In this document: in pieces, positions 49,397 through 58,560 of the stretch
How positions within the stretch are numbered: position 1 is the stretch's first letter
Layout of the letters: each line of letters starts with the position of its first letter
Source: Actinomadura roseirufa
GTDB lineage: Bacteria > Actinomycetota > Actinomycetes > Streptosporangiales > Streptosporangiaceae
Length of the DNA: 64,000 nucleotides
Reading direction: 5' to 3'
Assembly (NCBI RefSeq): GCF_900659635.1
Contig: NZ_CAACVB010000008.1
Span: 1 to 64,000, forward strand
The notes under the pieces: model-generated
The model's input: the letters and a program-made list of their open reading frames with translations, nothing else
What the model was told of the DNA's origin: nothing
The model's database searches: none
Position numbers and translations under genes: made by a program

Positions 49397-49716
49397 TCGA
49401 GATCGCGGGCGGGCCGCTCGTGGAAGCTCTTACGGCGAAGGTGGCCGAGTTGGGCATCACGTCTGGGGCGATCGTGTCACTGATCGGTGCCGTCGACGAG
49501 TTCACGATCTCGACCATGCCAGAGGATGACGCGTCCAAAGACATCGTCAGCACCTACGCTATTCCCGCCGAAATGCACGGAACAGGCGAAATTGTGAACG
49601 GCGTGCCGCACATTCACGCCACGTTCGCGGTAGCGGGAGATCGCGGACTGGCGGGTCATCTCCACGAGGTGATAGTGGGACACTGGTTCGCCCGGATTTA
49701 TGTGATTCCTTCCTAA
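49387..49716 (+). CDS. PPC/DUF296-domain protein, 109 aa
   Basis: GITSGAIVSLIGAVDEFTIS, VPHIHATFAVAGDRGLAGHL and HEVIVGHWFARIYV match the PPC (DUF296) trimeric domain. The HIHATF and GHLHE histidines could bind metal. ATG overlaps the stop of the XRE remnant by 10 bp, so its translation may once have been coupled to that gene. Function of bacterial members is not settled. Confidence 0.8.
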   Translation: MHMIEIAGGPLVEALTAKVAELGITSGAIVSLIGAVDEFTISTMPEDDASKDIVSTYAIPAEMHGTGEIVNGVPHIHATFAVAGDRGLAGHLHEVIVGHWFARIYVIPS

Positions 49717-49858
49717 TTTCCTGGCCTCGCGCGGGTCTTGGCTCACAGTTTGGCCCCTCCGATAAGAGGTGCCGGCTGCGCATCATGTGACGCATGACGC
49801 ACACGCAGCCATTGGACGCCAAGAGGTGCCAGGGCGTGCCCTCGAAGGGCGGGCGGTC

Positions 49859-50276
49859 ATGACGACGACGGCCCAGAGCACCGGCGCCCAGCCGGAGCCC
49901 GAGCACCCGGACGCCTACGCGCGGCTTGGGGCGTTGATGTCCCGGCTCCACGCCTACGGGCTGGAGACCGTCCTCCAGCGGCGCAAGCTGATCGTGTTCA
50001 ACCCGAAGGCGCCGGGATGCTGCCCGGACGTGCCGCGTCCGGCGGACACGATCACGTGCAAGGCGCGTCAGGACGACGACGGGCGGGCCTGGTTCTTCAC
50101 GTCCTGAGGCAAGCCCATCGCCCAGGCGAACCACATCGTGGACGCGGCCTTGATCGTGGCCACCACCCTCGGCGCGCCGACGGAACGGACCCGACCACGG
50201 GACACAAACCGGCACGACCGCCGACAAGGCCGCCGAGAACATCGGACGAATGCTCCGCCTACCGCCCACCTGAACA
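49859..50276 (+). pseudogene. Broken gene A/gene B copy
   Basis: The frame from ATG 49859 matches gene A (PDAYARLGALMSRLHAYGLE, NPKAPGCCPDVPRPADTITC) up to WFFTS, where TGA replaces the Trp codon TGG of the intact copy at 58651. The text continues as gene A for about 80 bp (GKPIAQANHIVDAALIVATT), then jumps by deletion to the last 30 codons of gene B (GPDHGTQTGTTADKAAENIG). Confidence 0.8.
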
Positions 50277-50296
50277 CCACACGAACCGCCCAGACC

Positions 50297-50348
50297 GGCG
50301 CGGTGGTGCGGGTTGACGCCGCCCCCGAGGTCCCCGCACCGCCGCGCC
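50297..50348 (+). terminator. Hairpin terminator of the broken gene A/B copy
   Basis: Arms GGCGCGGTGGTGCGGG and CCCGCACCGCCGCGCC pair over 16 bp with one G-T. The same hairpin, perfect, follows the intact pair at 59347. Confidence 0.75.
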
Positions 50349-50389
50349 TTCCGAGCAGGGGATGAGAGGACGCGCGCGACCTGTCCGCC

Positions 50390-50585
50390 CCGGCCCGCTC
50401 GCCGTGGAGCGGGCGACGCCGGGAATAGTGACGTGGCTGCCTCACTGCGCAGGTGGGTGCGGATGGCGCGGGAACTGTAGGCCGTGTCGGCGATGATGTG
50501 GCCGGGCCGGGTGCGGGGGCGTCCCGGTCCCCGGCCCGGGCACGTGGAGTGTGCTGGTCAGCCCGCAGCGGAACCGCGGCCGAGC
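50390..50585 (-). pseudogene. IS5-family transposase scrap
   Basis: Reverse translation includes RPGHIIADTAYSSRAIRTHL, the stretch around the second catalytic Asp of IS5-type DDE transposases. No terminal repeats or other domains remain. Confidence 0.5.
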
Positions 50586-50659
50586 GGTTGCCGGTTTGTC
50601 CCCGCACTAAAACCGACAAATTCAACCTCAGCAAGGGTAATGCAGACCTTCTCCGGGGG

Positions 50660-51091
50660 CTACTTCTGGCGGTCAGTGTCGGTGTTGAAGACGATGGTGC
50701 CGCCCTTAGGGATGCACGAGACGGGGATTTTCTTCGGGATTTTCTCGGCGGCCCCGGCTCCTCCGGTGCTGAACTTCTCGCCTTCGAACAGGTCACCGAA
50801 GCCGTGGATGTTCACACCGCGCTTGTCGCCCTTGAGGACGGGCTTGGTGCCCTTGGGCCACACGGGTGCCTTGCGCTCTCCGGATTCGAACTCGAAGTGC
50901 AGGCAGCGGCTGGCGGGATCGTAGACGAGTTTCCCCACGTACATGACCCTGGGCCAGTTGTCTCCGTAACCATGGTGAACCAGGATACGCGGATCGTGCC
51001 CGGTGAAGTCGATGCCCTTTCCGCTTCCTCCGCATGCGGCGGCCGCCAGGACCAGTGTGACGGCGACGGCCGTCGCCCACGGGGTCTTCAT
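50660..51091 (-). CDS. Small lipoprotein, 143 aa
   Basis: MKTPWATAVAVTLVLAAAAC is a lipoprotein signal with C20 as the modified residue. The mature part is beta-rich and polar (RVMYVGKLVYDPASRCLHFE, KGTIVFNTD-like end). AGGAG lies seven bases before the ATG at 51091. It is downstream of the secreted protease on the same strand, with a terminator between. Family not recognised. Confidence 0.8.
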   Translation of the reverse strand: MKTPWATAVAVTLVLAAAACGGSGKGIDFTGHDPRILVHHGYGDNWPRVMYVGKLVYDPASRCLHFEFESGERKAPVWPKGTKPVLKGDKRGVNIHGFGDLFEGEKFSTGGAGAAEKIPKKIPVSCIPKGGTIVFNTDTDRQK

Positions 51092-51117
51092 ATCGGACTC
51101 CTGCACGGTAAGTCCCG

Positions 51118-51144
51118 AGGGCCGTCACATGGCGTGACGGCCCT
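51118..51144 (-). terminator. Hairpin terminator after the secreted protease
   Basis: Perfect 11-bp stem AGGGCCGTCAC / GTGACGGCCCT with a 5-base loop, between the protease stop and the lipoprotein start. Confidence 0.8.
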
Positions 51145-51169
51145 GCGAGGCGTTCTTTACTTGGAAATC

Positions 51170-52429
51170 TCAGGACAGGTATACGGAGACGCCCATCGCC
51201 TCGTACATTCCCGCCACGGGGGTGAACAAGTCCCGACTCTTGAGGTTGATGCGCTTTTCGCCCGAGAGGATGCCATAGGCGTCATTTCCCCAGTACCAGG
51301 GGCCGCCGCTGTCACCCTTCCTCGTCGGCGCGTTGGTCACAGCGGTCAGGCCGCAGTACTTGGGGAGCCCCGGGTACTTGATGCACTGTCCGTTCTTGTA
51401 GACCTTGGTGCATTTGGCGTTGGTGGTGCGGCCGTAGTTACAGATCTTTTGACCGGACTTGGGCCACTTATACAGGTTGACCTTACGGGTCTTATTCGGG
51501 GCGTAGTAGAACCAGGGAACGGCCTTGTATCTACCCGGGGAGTACCATGCCATGTCGCCGTAACGACCCCCGTGGGAGCCGCGGAGGCTGATGGTCGTGG
51601 ATCGCCCTTGGTGATTGTGGTTGTAGAACTGGAACCGCGAGTTTCCCGACGCGCAATGATGGGCGGTGGCGATGCCCAGTGTCCTGCCTTTCCGGACGGT
51701 GAAGGCTGCGGTGCATGCTCCATTGCCGTTAAGAAAGCCGCCGCCGTACATGTTAATCTTCGGACCAGCTTCCACCTTGTCGGTGAGGGTGACGTTGACG
51801 GTGATCGGAGAACCGATCCGGCTTCTCACCGGCTGGAGGCGGGAGAGCAACCGTCGGCGTCCGGGCTTGTCAAGCGGCGTGCGTGGGGCCGCGGAGATAT
51901 TGATCGCTCCGCTGGTGATCTCGTATCCGCCCTCGGCCGTGCCGACGTCGGCGTGGTCGGCGACGCGGGAGAAGTTGTTGACGGTGGCGTCGTTCAGTTC
52001 CTTCTCGGAGAAGCCCTTGTTTCCGATGAGCCTGACCGGCACCGGCAGCGTGCGCGCCAGTGTGATCGCTTCAGGCGGGATCGGGCCTTTGAAGCCGATC
52101 CACGCCCCGCTACCCTCGCCGGTGATCTCGGATCCCGAATAGGATCCCGGATGCTTGGCCTGGAGCTTGTCGGCGACGTTCACGAAGGAGTTCTGCCAGC
52201 CCCAACGCCGAACCGCCTCCTTAAAGCTGATTCCGTCGCTCTGCGCGACGAGCTTCAGGTCCTCCAGTTCGGCTGGCGCCGGCTTCGCCGGACGAGTCCT
52301 CGCAGGTTGCACCGTGACGATAACGGGCTTCGTCCCTGGCGTTCCTGGCGCGGCTAACGTGACCGGTCCTGTGGCCGAAACCAGTGACACAGTCATAACG
52401 AGCGAGGTCAATGCAGCCCGGATCCGCAT
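51170..52429 (-). CDS. Secreted trypsin-like serine protease
   Basis: 419 aa from ATG 52429 (GGGAG upstream). Signal peptide MRIRAALTSLVMTVSLVSAT. A propeptide-like region of about 190 residues is followed by the catalytic domain: His in GIATAHHCASG, Asp in YGDMAWYSPG, Ser in RKGDSGGPWYWG. Cys pairs surround it. This is the S1 (alpha-lytic/streptogrisin-like) plan of actinomycete extracellular proteases. Base composition is lower in GC than the neighbours, hinting at transfer. Confidence 0.85.
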   Translation of the reverse strand: MRIRAALTSLVMTVSLVSATGPVTLAAPGTPGTKPVIVTVQPARTRPAKPAPAELEDLKLVAQSDGISFKEAVRRWGWQNSFVNVADKLQAKHPGSYSGSEITGEGSGAWIGFKGPIPPEAITLARTLPVPVRLIGNKGFSEKELNDATVNNFSRVADHADVGTAEGGYEITSGAINISAAPRTPLDKPGRRRLLSRLQPVRSRIGSPITVNVTLTDKVEAGPKINMYGGGFLNGNGACTAAFTVRKGRTLGIATAHHCASGNSRFQFYNHNHQGRSTTISLRGSHGGRYGDMAWYSPGRYKAVPWFYYAPNKTRKVNLYKWPKSGQKICNYGRTTNAKCTKVYKNGQCIKYPGLPKYCGLTAVTNAPTRKGDSGGPWYWGNDAYGILSGEKRINLKSRDLFTPVAGMYEAMGVSVYLS

Positions 52430-52689
52430 AAGCTCCCTGAACCCCCGATGTACTGGCGTTTGGGATGAAGTGAACCAGAGGGGCCGAGCGGAGATCAACC
52501 GCATTGTTCACCGGATCAAGTGACCGTCCGTGTCAGCAGATGTTCACTTTGAGAAAGTCTCCAAGTCAGAAGACGGTTGTGATCGCGGTTTCTCGGTGGA
52601 GCGGCCTGATGATGGCCTCATCAGGCCACGAAATCTCTGACTCTTCGTTTCTCGCCCTCCCTTGACCGGTGTCGAACCGCTCCGGGATC

Positions 52690-52840
52690 GGGGGAGTGAT
52701 GTTCTGCACGTAGATGGAGTCGGGTTTCTGGACTCGGCATGCGCCATCATTAGCCGCTACGACAAACTTGACCGCCGCTACCAAGCAGCCATCACCCTGA
52801 TCAGCGCCCTAGTCCGGATCACCACGGCATCTGCCGGACC
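52690..52840 (+). pseudogene. Transposase C-terminal scrap
   Basis: The frame reads SACAIISRYDKLDRRYQAAI then TLISALVRI, resembling the C-terminal end of IS5-like transposases (SRYDKxxxxYxxxxxLA). A stop and the N-terminal part are not seen. The stretch 52430-52689 holds nothing I recognise. Confidence 0.4.
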
Positions 52841-52972
52841 GGCCCTGGCAATGCGCATCGCGACAGGCGCCGGGCAGGTGTCCGGGCCCGGGGCGGCTCG
52901 ACTCCGGGCCGGGCCTTGCCCGATGCGCGCCAGTTCTGCAGGGCGGGGATCCTTCCAGAATGCCCCGCGAGG

Positions 52973-53340
52973 TCAGGCACCGGCCAGTGACCGAGCATCG
53001 TCTGTCTCTCTGAGGGAGGCCGACAGGGCGCGGGCCTCGTGTTCGGTCATCCGGGACGTGTCGTACGGCACGGCGTTGACCCAACGCTGGGTCAGCCGGG
53101 CGATCCGCTCGCCGGGCCGCTGCGCGGTGATCAGGTCGCCGCGCGATCCGGCCTGCTCCGGCCCTTGGTCCGCGTCACTCTGGCTCATCAAGCCCAGCCA
53201 TGAGCCCAGCCGGTTCACATCGTCGCGGGAGCCACCGTTCCAGTTGTTGCCCGGCGTGTCGCGCACGCCGATCCACTGCATGCCTCGTTCACGCTCGGCC
53301 CTCCATTCATCCGCCGAAGCGTCCGCAAGATTATGGAAGT
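52973..53340 (-). pseudogene. Flavodoxin/FMN-reductase-like gene remnant, C-terminal part
   Basis: DEWRAERERGMQWIGVRD then DTPGNNWNGGSRDDVNRLGS and WLGLMSQSDADQ read like the end of flavodoxin-family NAD(P)H-dependent reductases, followed by QRWVNAVPYDTSRMTEHEA. The N-terminal flavin-binding half is missing: upstream is the 3' end of the next gene. A second copy of the tail is at 60672. Family call by pattern only. Confidence 0.5.
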
Positions 53341-54080
53341 CGGACTACGGCGGACCAGGACTGGGCCTCACCGAACTGCCACGCCGCGATCACCGAGCGG
53401 GGAGGTTCGAAACCCGGATCCCGAGCGCCGAGGTAGAGCGCGCCGTTGCTGCGGGCACTGTCCATGGTCCGGCACAGATGGCGGAAGTGGTCCCTTACTC
53501 CGGGGTGGGCGACGGCCGCGAGCCGCTGGTCCCATTCGGGGTCGGCCCCCCAGTCGGGCGAGAACGGGAACATGTGGTCGGGGCCGCGCGTCGTTCCCGT
53601 GGCCGTCCGCATGGCGTCGGTCAACGTCCCGTCGGTGTGCGCCCGGAACTCGATTTCGGGATACGCCTTGCAAAGGTCCGGTGGGGTGAGGCCGCGCTCG
53701 GTGAGGATCCGCCCGAGGTCCGCACCGAGCAGCCCAGTGTCCAGCTCGGCCACGCCGAGCTCGGCGCCGCTGCCCGGTTCACCGGCGTAGAAGACCGACC
53801 GGCCGAGGTCGATACTCCAGTGCGGGGCGATCATGTCCCAGCCTTCGAGGAGCGTGCCCAGGATCGGGATCGTCGCGAACGGCGGGTGAACAATCTCGCC
53901 GGCGGCCAGCGGCCCGACGTCGAAGCCGTCCGCGAACAGCTCGCCGGCCAGGTCGCCGCAACTGTAATAGACGGCGTACGACGCGTCCGGGTCGAACTCG
54001 TCCAACGGGCGTCCGAGCAGGATGGAGAACGCCTTGGCCAATGCGTCCTGCCAGTCGTCGGACTGCGGCGAGACGGTCAT
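53331..54080 (-). CDS. Hypothetical protein, 249 aa
   Basis: GGAGG lies five bases before the ATG at 54080. Acidic, no signal or membrane segment (WQDALAKAFSILLGRPLDEF, YAVYYSCGDLAGELFADGFD, FEPPRSVIAAWQFGEAQSW). I do not recognise the family. Its stop falls at the border with the flavodoxin-like remnant. Confidence 0.7.
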   Translation of the reverse strand: MTVSPQSDDWQDALAKAFSILLGRPLDEFDPDASYAVYYSCGDLAGELFADGFDVGPLAAGEIVHPPFATIPILGTLLEGWDMIAPHWSIDLGRSVFYAGEPGSGAELGVAELDTGLLGADLGRILTERGLTPPDLCKAYPEIEFRAHTDGTLTDAMRTATGTTRGPDHMFPFSPDWGADPEWDQRLAAVAHPGVRDHFRHLCRTMDSARSNGALYLGARDPGFEPPRSVIAAWQFGEAQSWSAVVRLP

Positions 54081-54619
54081 CTGTACCTCCACGTGACGCG
54101 CAACGGCCAGGGCACCAACTCTGCCGCACGCCGAGGGGTGGATCGGACCGGGCGAGCATAGCCAGGAGCGCGCAGTCCAAAAGCGACGCGCGACGGACAT
54201 GAGAGAAAGCCGCGTAGAGCGCACCCCGCTGGCACCGATCCCCGCGACTCTCCTCACAGTCGATCTCCGGCGGGCTTGAGCCGCGTTGTCCGGCACCGGC
54301 ATGCCCATTCGACCTGCTCTAACAGGTGAAGCGGAAGAACCGCTGTCGGCCGACCGAGCACGCCGAGCCGCTCGCCGAGCGACCGATCTAGCAGGTCTTG
54401 ACTCTGACTTATGCGAGACCGGCACATCGAATGCGGCGACTTCACGCGCCGGGCTGGACTTCACCGGAAGAGAGGCCCGGCTAGGCCCGCTCGCCAAACT
54501 CTGGTAGCGCGGACCGCCCACAGCCCGCAGCCCCGGCACGACCACAACAAGGTCGCCAAGCGCATCGGTCGTGCCCTCGGCTCGGCCCTCGCCCAGACAC
54601 CGCGTGAGTCACCAAGACC
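54081..54619. other. Non-coding or decayed stretch
   Basis: No convincing gene on either strand. Around 54535-54600 the + strand faintly resembles the end of gene B (GGCACGACCACAACAAGGTC, GCATCGGTCGTGCCCTCGG), which would be a further decayed copy. The rest is GC-rich text without codon structure I trust. Confidence 0.35.
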
Positions 54620-54662
54620 GGCGCGGCAGTGCGCGAGGTCCCCGAAACCGTCGCGCCGCGCC
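54620..54662 (-). terminator. Hairpin terminator of XRE copy 1
   Basis: GGCGCGGC / GCCGCGCC, 8-bp stem, 46 bp after the stop of the XRE gene at 54708. It lies in a degenerate copy of the gene-B terminator text. Confidence 0.45.
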
Positions 54663-54707
54663 CAGGACACGACCAGGCGCGGCGCGAACGGTACGTCGTA
54701 CCCCTGA

Positions 54708-56069
54708 TCAGGTGACGGCGGTCAAGGCTCGCAGCTCCCGCGCCGCCGAAAGCTTCCGCGCGCGCTCCGGGACCACGTTGAGGACGATCCGCCCAAGCGT
54801 CATGTGTTTTGTGCGGCGTCGTTCGGCGGGAATGCCCTGGATGATCCGCGAGGCTTCTTCCATGCCGGCCGCAGGATCACTTCGCGCCTCCAGCACCGCG
54901 CGGTGAAGGCTGATCGAGATCGCTCCCCCCACATCGGATTTGGGGTACCGATCTTGAGCTTCGGTGGCGCGCCTGACGTCTCCCGCCAAGGTGTAGACCA
55001 CGCTCTTGTCGAACCACAACCCTTGTTCACGTCGCGCCCAGTCGTCCTCGACGATCATGGGTGTGGTCATGTGGTCGAAGCTGAACTCGGCCTTCCTCAG
55101 TGCGGCGATCGCGTCGTCGTACCTCCCCATGTGGGCGAGAATCTGAGCCTGGGACGCCAATGCCGAGACGAGCGGCACGCTGTGCCGGTCCCCCGCCAAG
55201 CGTTCCGCGTCCTGAGCGACGGCAAGCACGTTGGCCAGATCCTCGCCCGGGAAGCCATGACGGTAGAGAGCCTCTCTGCCGCGTAACCACGACGCGAGCA
55301 GCGGGTCGCCGGATTCATTCCCGAGCGCGCGGGTCTTGTTCCACCAGCGTCGAGACTGCCGATGGTCGCCCAGGTCAACGAGCTTGCCCGCGATCAACAT
55401 CGCGTACTGCGCGGCGGCATGGGTCAGGTCACGTCGAACACCCTCGGGTTGTGGACGGGCGAGGTGGGGGGCCATCGCCATGAAGTCGGCCGCCAGCGCC
55501 GCGAGGGCGACCGTGGGCGCCTCCACCCGGGCACGCTGCGTGTGTACGCCGACCGCGTCTTCCCAATCGTCGATCATGTCTTGAGAGAGGCTCGCCCCGG
55601 CGAGGACCGGTTCGCTGTCCTGCCACCCCTGGGTCAGGGCGGCGAAGACCGGCGCGGCGGCCGCGCCTGCGGTCAGGGCTGTGACGTTCTGGAGGAGATC
55701 CCTGCGATTCACGTCGCCGTCCCCATGGTCGGGAGTTGGACTCGGTTCTACGGTACCCCCCGGTATGCCGGGTGACTCTTCGACCGGGAGCCCCGACGCG
55801 GATTGCGCGCGCCTTTCCAGCTCGTCACCGAAAAGATCTTCCTTCGTCATCTCGAAGACGGTCGCGTAAACGTCCGCCCAGATGTCGGGAAAGTGGATGC
55901 CCTTTTCCCACCTGTAGATCTGGGCACCGGTACCTCTGACCCCCGCAGGGGTCAGAGGCAAGCTCAGAGCGCCCCGCAAGCGGCGGGCCAGGTCATACTT
56001 ACCCCAGCCTCGATCCAGACGTTCCGTTTCCAGGCGAATCGCCCATTGGGGGCGCGGTCTCTGGGACAT
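54708..56069 (-). CDS. XRE-family regulator with TPR-like domain, copy 1 (453 aa)
   Basis: Start ATG 56069. HTH-bearing N terminus (WAIRLETERLDRGWGKYDLA, GAQIYRWEKGIHFPDIWADV, MTKEDLFGDELERR) is nearly identical to copy 2 at 56445. After about residue 130 the two diverge; here DVNRRDLLQNVTALTAGAAA is followed by helical repeats (SRRWWNKTRALGNESGDP, DAERLAGDRHSVPLVSALAS). The last residues (KLSAARELRALTAVT) match copy 2 again. NRRDLLQ resembles a twin-Arg-like start of a C-terminal module seen in such actinomycete regulators. Confidence 0.85.
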   Translation of the reverse strand: MSQRPRPQWAIRLETERLDRGWGKYDLARRLRGALSLPLTPAGVRGTGAQIYRWEKGIHFPDIWADVYATVFEMTKEDLFGDELERRAQSASGLPVEESPGIPGGTVEPSPTPDHGDGDVNRRDLLQNVTALTAGAAAAPVFAALTQGWQDSEPVLAGASLSQDMIDDWEDAVGVHTQRARVEAPTVALAALAADFMAMAPHLARPQPEGVRRDLTHAAAQYAMLIAGKLVDLGDHRQSRRWWNKTRALGNESGDPLLASWLRGREALYRHGFPGEDLANVLAVAQDAERLAGDRHSVPLVSALASQAQILAHMGRYDDAIAALRKAEFSFDHMTTPMIVEDDWARREQGLWFDKSVVYTLAGDVRRATEAQDRYPKSDVGGAISISLHRAVLEARSDPAAGMEEASRIIQGIPAERRRTKHMTLGRIVLNVVPERARKLSAARELRALTAVT

Positions 56070-56220
56070 GGCTTCTACACCCTTCCGCAGACGCTTGGCA
56101 TTGCCATTGTCAACGGTGCGCGACCGATTGCGCAGGGCTTTAACCCTGACGAGAGCGGCGCTCAGGCATCGAGTTGACGTCAAGCCGGTACAGATCCCCG
56201 CACGGCAGACAAAGCGACCC
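56070..56220. repeat. Upstream repeat of the XRE genes, copy 1
   Basis: About 150 bp upstream of the ATG is shared with 57807-57960 and 58446-58610. Conserved blocks include TTCTACACCCTTCCGC, GCGCAGGGCTTTAACCCTGA and CAGATCCCCGCACGGCAGAC. On the reverse strand it holds TTGACA (near 56112-56117), a possible -35 box. Confidence 0.75.
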
Positions 56221-56350
56221 CGGCCCCAGTGATCTCAAGCACCGAGCGCGACATCATCGAAAAAAAGAGGCCCGCTACAGGAAAGGCCAAGTGAAGCCGT
56301 CCTACACAGCCCCGGGCAAGCCAGAAGCCGCGAGTCGCCTAGACCGGCGC

Positions 56351-56392
56351 GGTGATACGGGGTCACCTCCGCCCCGTGTCCGCCGCATCACC
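56351..56392 (-). terminator. Hairpin terminator of XRE copy 2
   Basis: Nested stems GGTGAT...ATCACC and ACGGGG...CCCCGT, 53 bp after the stop of the XRE gene at 56445. Confidence 0.55.
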
Positions 56393-56444
56393 GAGAACGA
56401 GGGGCGACCAAGCGGGGCGCGTGATCGGCACGTCGTGATCGCGA

Positions 56445-57806
56445 TTAGGCGGTGACGGTCAGGGCACGGAGTTCCCGTGCCGCCGGAAGCGCCCGCGCTT
56501 GTGGATCGGGTAGCGCCCTGATGATCTCGCCGGCCACTCTGCGCCGTGCGGTGCTCCCAGGGACTCCTTGAACCGCAGCCACCGCCCTCTCCAACCCCTC
56601 GGCGATCTCCCCTTCCCGGACGAGCACTATTGGCCGCATCAGCTGGAGGTTCGTTCGCGTCCCTTCCCGTTCAAGGGGAGAGAGCTCCAAGGCGCGATCA
56701 ATCGCGGTGTTGGCCTGCCGAGTCTTGCCGAGCATCGCATACGAGAGAGATTCGGTGAATCTGAGATACTCCTCCGGCCAGCCCCACGGAGTTATGTGAT
56801 CGCCAGTGGTGGGGCTCGAAAGTTTCTCGAAGACTCCTCGCAGCCTCGCCAGCGATTCTTCAGCCCCCGCCGAATCTCCCTGTGCGGCACGGGATTCGGC
56901 TTGTGTCTGCAGAGCCGTCGCCAGGCCCACGCTCGGGGCCGGCCCGGCACGCCCGATTGCCTCGCCGAGCAGGGAATCGACGAGAGCAGCGGGACGTCCT
57001 TCACAGGCGGCTCGGGCGGCGTTGTAGGCGTGCACCCAGATGATCAGTTCTTGATCACCAGACGCCTCGGCCGCTCCGATCGCCGACTGAAATGCTCGAC
57101 GAGCCGCGCGCAGGTTTCCCAAGTCGCTCAACTCTTGCGCCAAGTAGGCCGAAAGCTGGGCACCGACCCTGAGGAGATTTTTCCTGTGCGCTTCGGGTAG
57201 GTTCTTGCCGAGAGTCGCGCCAATCGACGCCAGATCCCAGGTGAGATCCTGCGCAAGCGCACCCGTAGGCTTCACCCAAATCGTTTGGGAGTACTCCCAC
57301 GCGGCCTCTTCCCAGTGAGGCCGGAGTGGAGTCGCGGATTCGCTCACGGAACCATCGATGCCCGACAGTACGGATTCGAAGGCTCCCGGGGGGATCGCCG
57401 TCCCCGCGCCGAGTGCGGCGATGACCTGTAGTGCGGCGCGTCGGTTCATGTCGTCGTCCCCGTGGTCGGGAGTTGGACCGTCTTCCACGGTACCGCCCGG
57501 TATGCCGCGCGCGTCGTCAGGTGGAGGCCCCGATGCGGAGGGTGAGCGCCTTTCCAACTCGTCGCCGAAAAGATCTTCCTTCGTCATCTCGAACACGGTC
57601 GCGTAAACGTCCGCCCAGATCTCGGGGAAGTGGATGCCCTTTTCCCACCTGTAGATCTGGGCACCGGTACCTCTGACCCCCGCAGGAGTCAGAGGCAAGC
57701 TCAGAGCGCCCCGCAAGCGGCGGGCCAGGTCATACTTACCCCACCCCCGATCCAGACGCTCCGTTTCCAGACGAATCGCCCACCGAGGGCGTGATTGCTG
57801 AGACAT
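56445..57806 (-). CDS. XRE-family regulator with TPR-like domain, copy 2 (453 aa)
   Basis: Start ATG 57806; same length as copy 1. The first about 130 residues match copy 1 almost exactly (MSQQSRPRWAIRLETERLDR, GTGAQIYRWEKGIHFPEIWA). The middle is different (GSVSESATPLRPHWEEAAWE, ARRAFQSAIGAAEASGDQEL) and the end (PAARELRALTVTA) is shared. So the DNA-binding part is fixed while the sensor part varies. Confidence 0.85.
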   Translation of the reverse strand: MSQQSRPRWAIRLETERLDRGWGKYDLARRLRGALSLPLTPAGVRGTGAQIYRWEKGIHFPEIWADVYATVFEMTKEDLFGDELERRSPSASGPPPDDARGIPGGTVEDGPTPDHGDDDMNRRAALQVIAALGAGTAIPPGAFESVLSGIDGSVSESATPLRPHWEEAAWEYSQTIWVKPTGALAQDLTWDLASIGATLGKNLPEAHRKNLLRVGAQLSAYLAQELSDLGNLRAARRAFQSAIGAAEASGDQELIIWVHAYNAARAACEGRPAALVDSLLGEAIGRAGPAPSVGLATALQTQAESRAAQGDSAGAEESLARLRGVFEKLSSPTTGDHITPWGWPEEYLRFTESLSYAMLGKTRQANTAIDRALELSPLEREGTRTNLQLMRPIVLVREGEIAEGLERAVAAVQGVPGSTARRRVAGEIIRALPDPQARALPAARELRALTVTA

Positions 57807-57960
57807 GGCTTCTACACCCTTCCGCGGACGCATTGCGTTGCCATTGTCAACGGAACGCGACCGATCGCGCAGGGCTTTAACCCTGAGGAGTACGAAGCCC
57901 GCGCATCGAGTTGGCGGCAACCCGATACAGATCCCCGCACGGCAGACAAAGCGACCCCAG
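57807..57960. repeat. Upstream repeat of the XRE genes, copy 2
   Basis: Second copy of the block described at 56070. Followed at 57961-58052 by GC-rich text without a gene. Confidence 0.75.
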
Positions 57961-58052
57961 ACACAGCGATCTCACGCGCCGGGGCGGGACCTGATGACGG
58001 GTCGTTCTCGACGGGTACGCCCTGTCGGCGCGCGCCCGGGCGGGTACTGCGG

Positions 58053-58137
58053 GCTCGACCAGGGGGCACAGATCAGCACGACCGCCGAGCAGGCCGCCGA
58101 GAACATCGGACGGACGTTCGGGCCGCCGCCCGCCTGA
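58053..58137 (+). pseudogene. Gene B remnant, last 28 codons
   Basis: GLDQGAQISTTAEQAAENIG then RTFGPPPA and TGA match the end of gene B at 59006. The following CGAACCGCCCAGACCGGCGC is the shared downstream text. No gene A part remains. Confidence 0.65.
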
Positions 58138-58200
58138 CCACCTCACGAACCGCCCAGACCGGCGCGGCCAAGGGCTACGCGATCGGTACATCGTGACCGC

Positions 58201-58560
58201 GATCAGGCAGTGGCGATCATCGCTCGCGACTCCCGCGCCGCCGGATGCGCCCCCGCTTGTGGGATCGGGCAGCGACCGGAGGATTTCCCGGGCCGCTCTG
58301 CGTGGAACCATCGATCCCCCCAGAGTGCGGATTTGAAGGCTCCTGGGGGATCGCCGTTCCTGCGTCCTGTGCGGCGATGACCTGTAGTGCGGCGCGTCGA
58401 TTCACTTCGTCGTCCCCGTGGTCGGGAGCTGGACTTCCTTTCGCTTGATGGCACCCTCCCGCAGACGCATTGCGTTGCCCTTGCCCACGGTGCGCGACCG
58501 ATCGCGCAGGGCTTTGACTCTGACGAGTGCGGGGCCCGCGCATCGAGTTGATGGCAACTC
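58201..58560 (-). pseudogene. XRE gene copy 3, internally deleted
   Basis: Reverse translation shows PAPDHGDDEVNRRAALQVIA and a tail like PRRAAREILRSLPDP, both matching copy 2, plus the upstream text VRVKALRDRSRTVGKGNAMR. The whole HTH region and most of the helical domain are missing and frames do not connect. Confidence 0.7.

Noticed and set aside
52662-54161. 499-codon forward frame
   Set aside because: Only its first 60 codons (transposase-like) look real. The rest is antisense to the 249-aa gene and the flavodoxin-like remnant.
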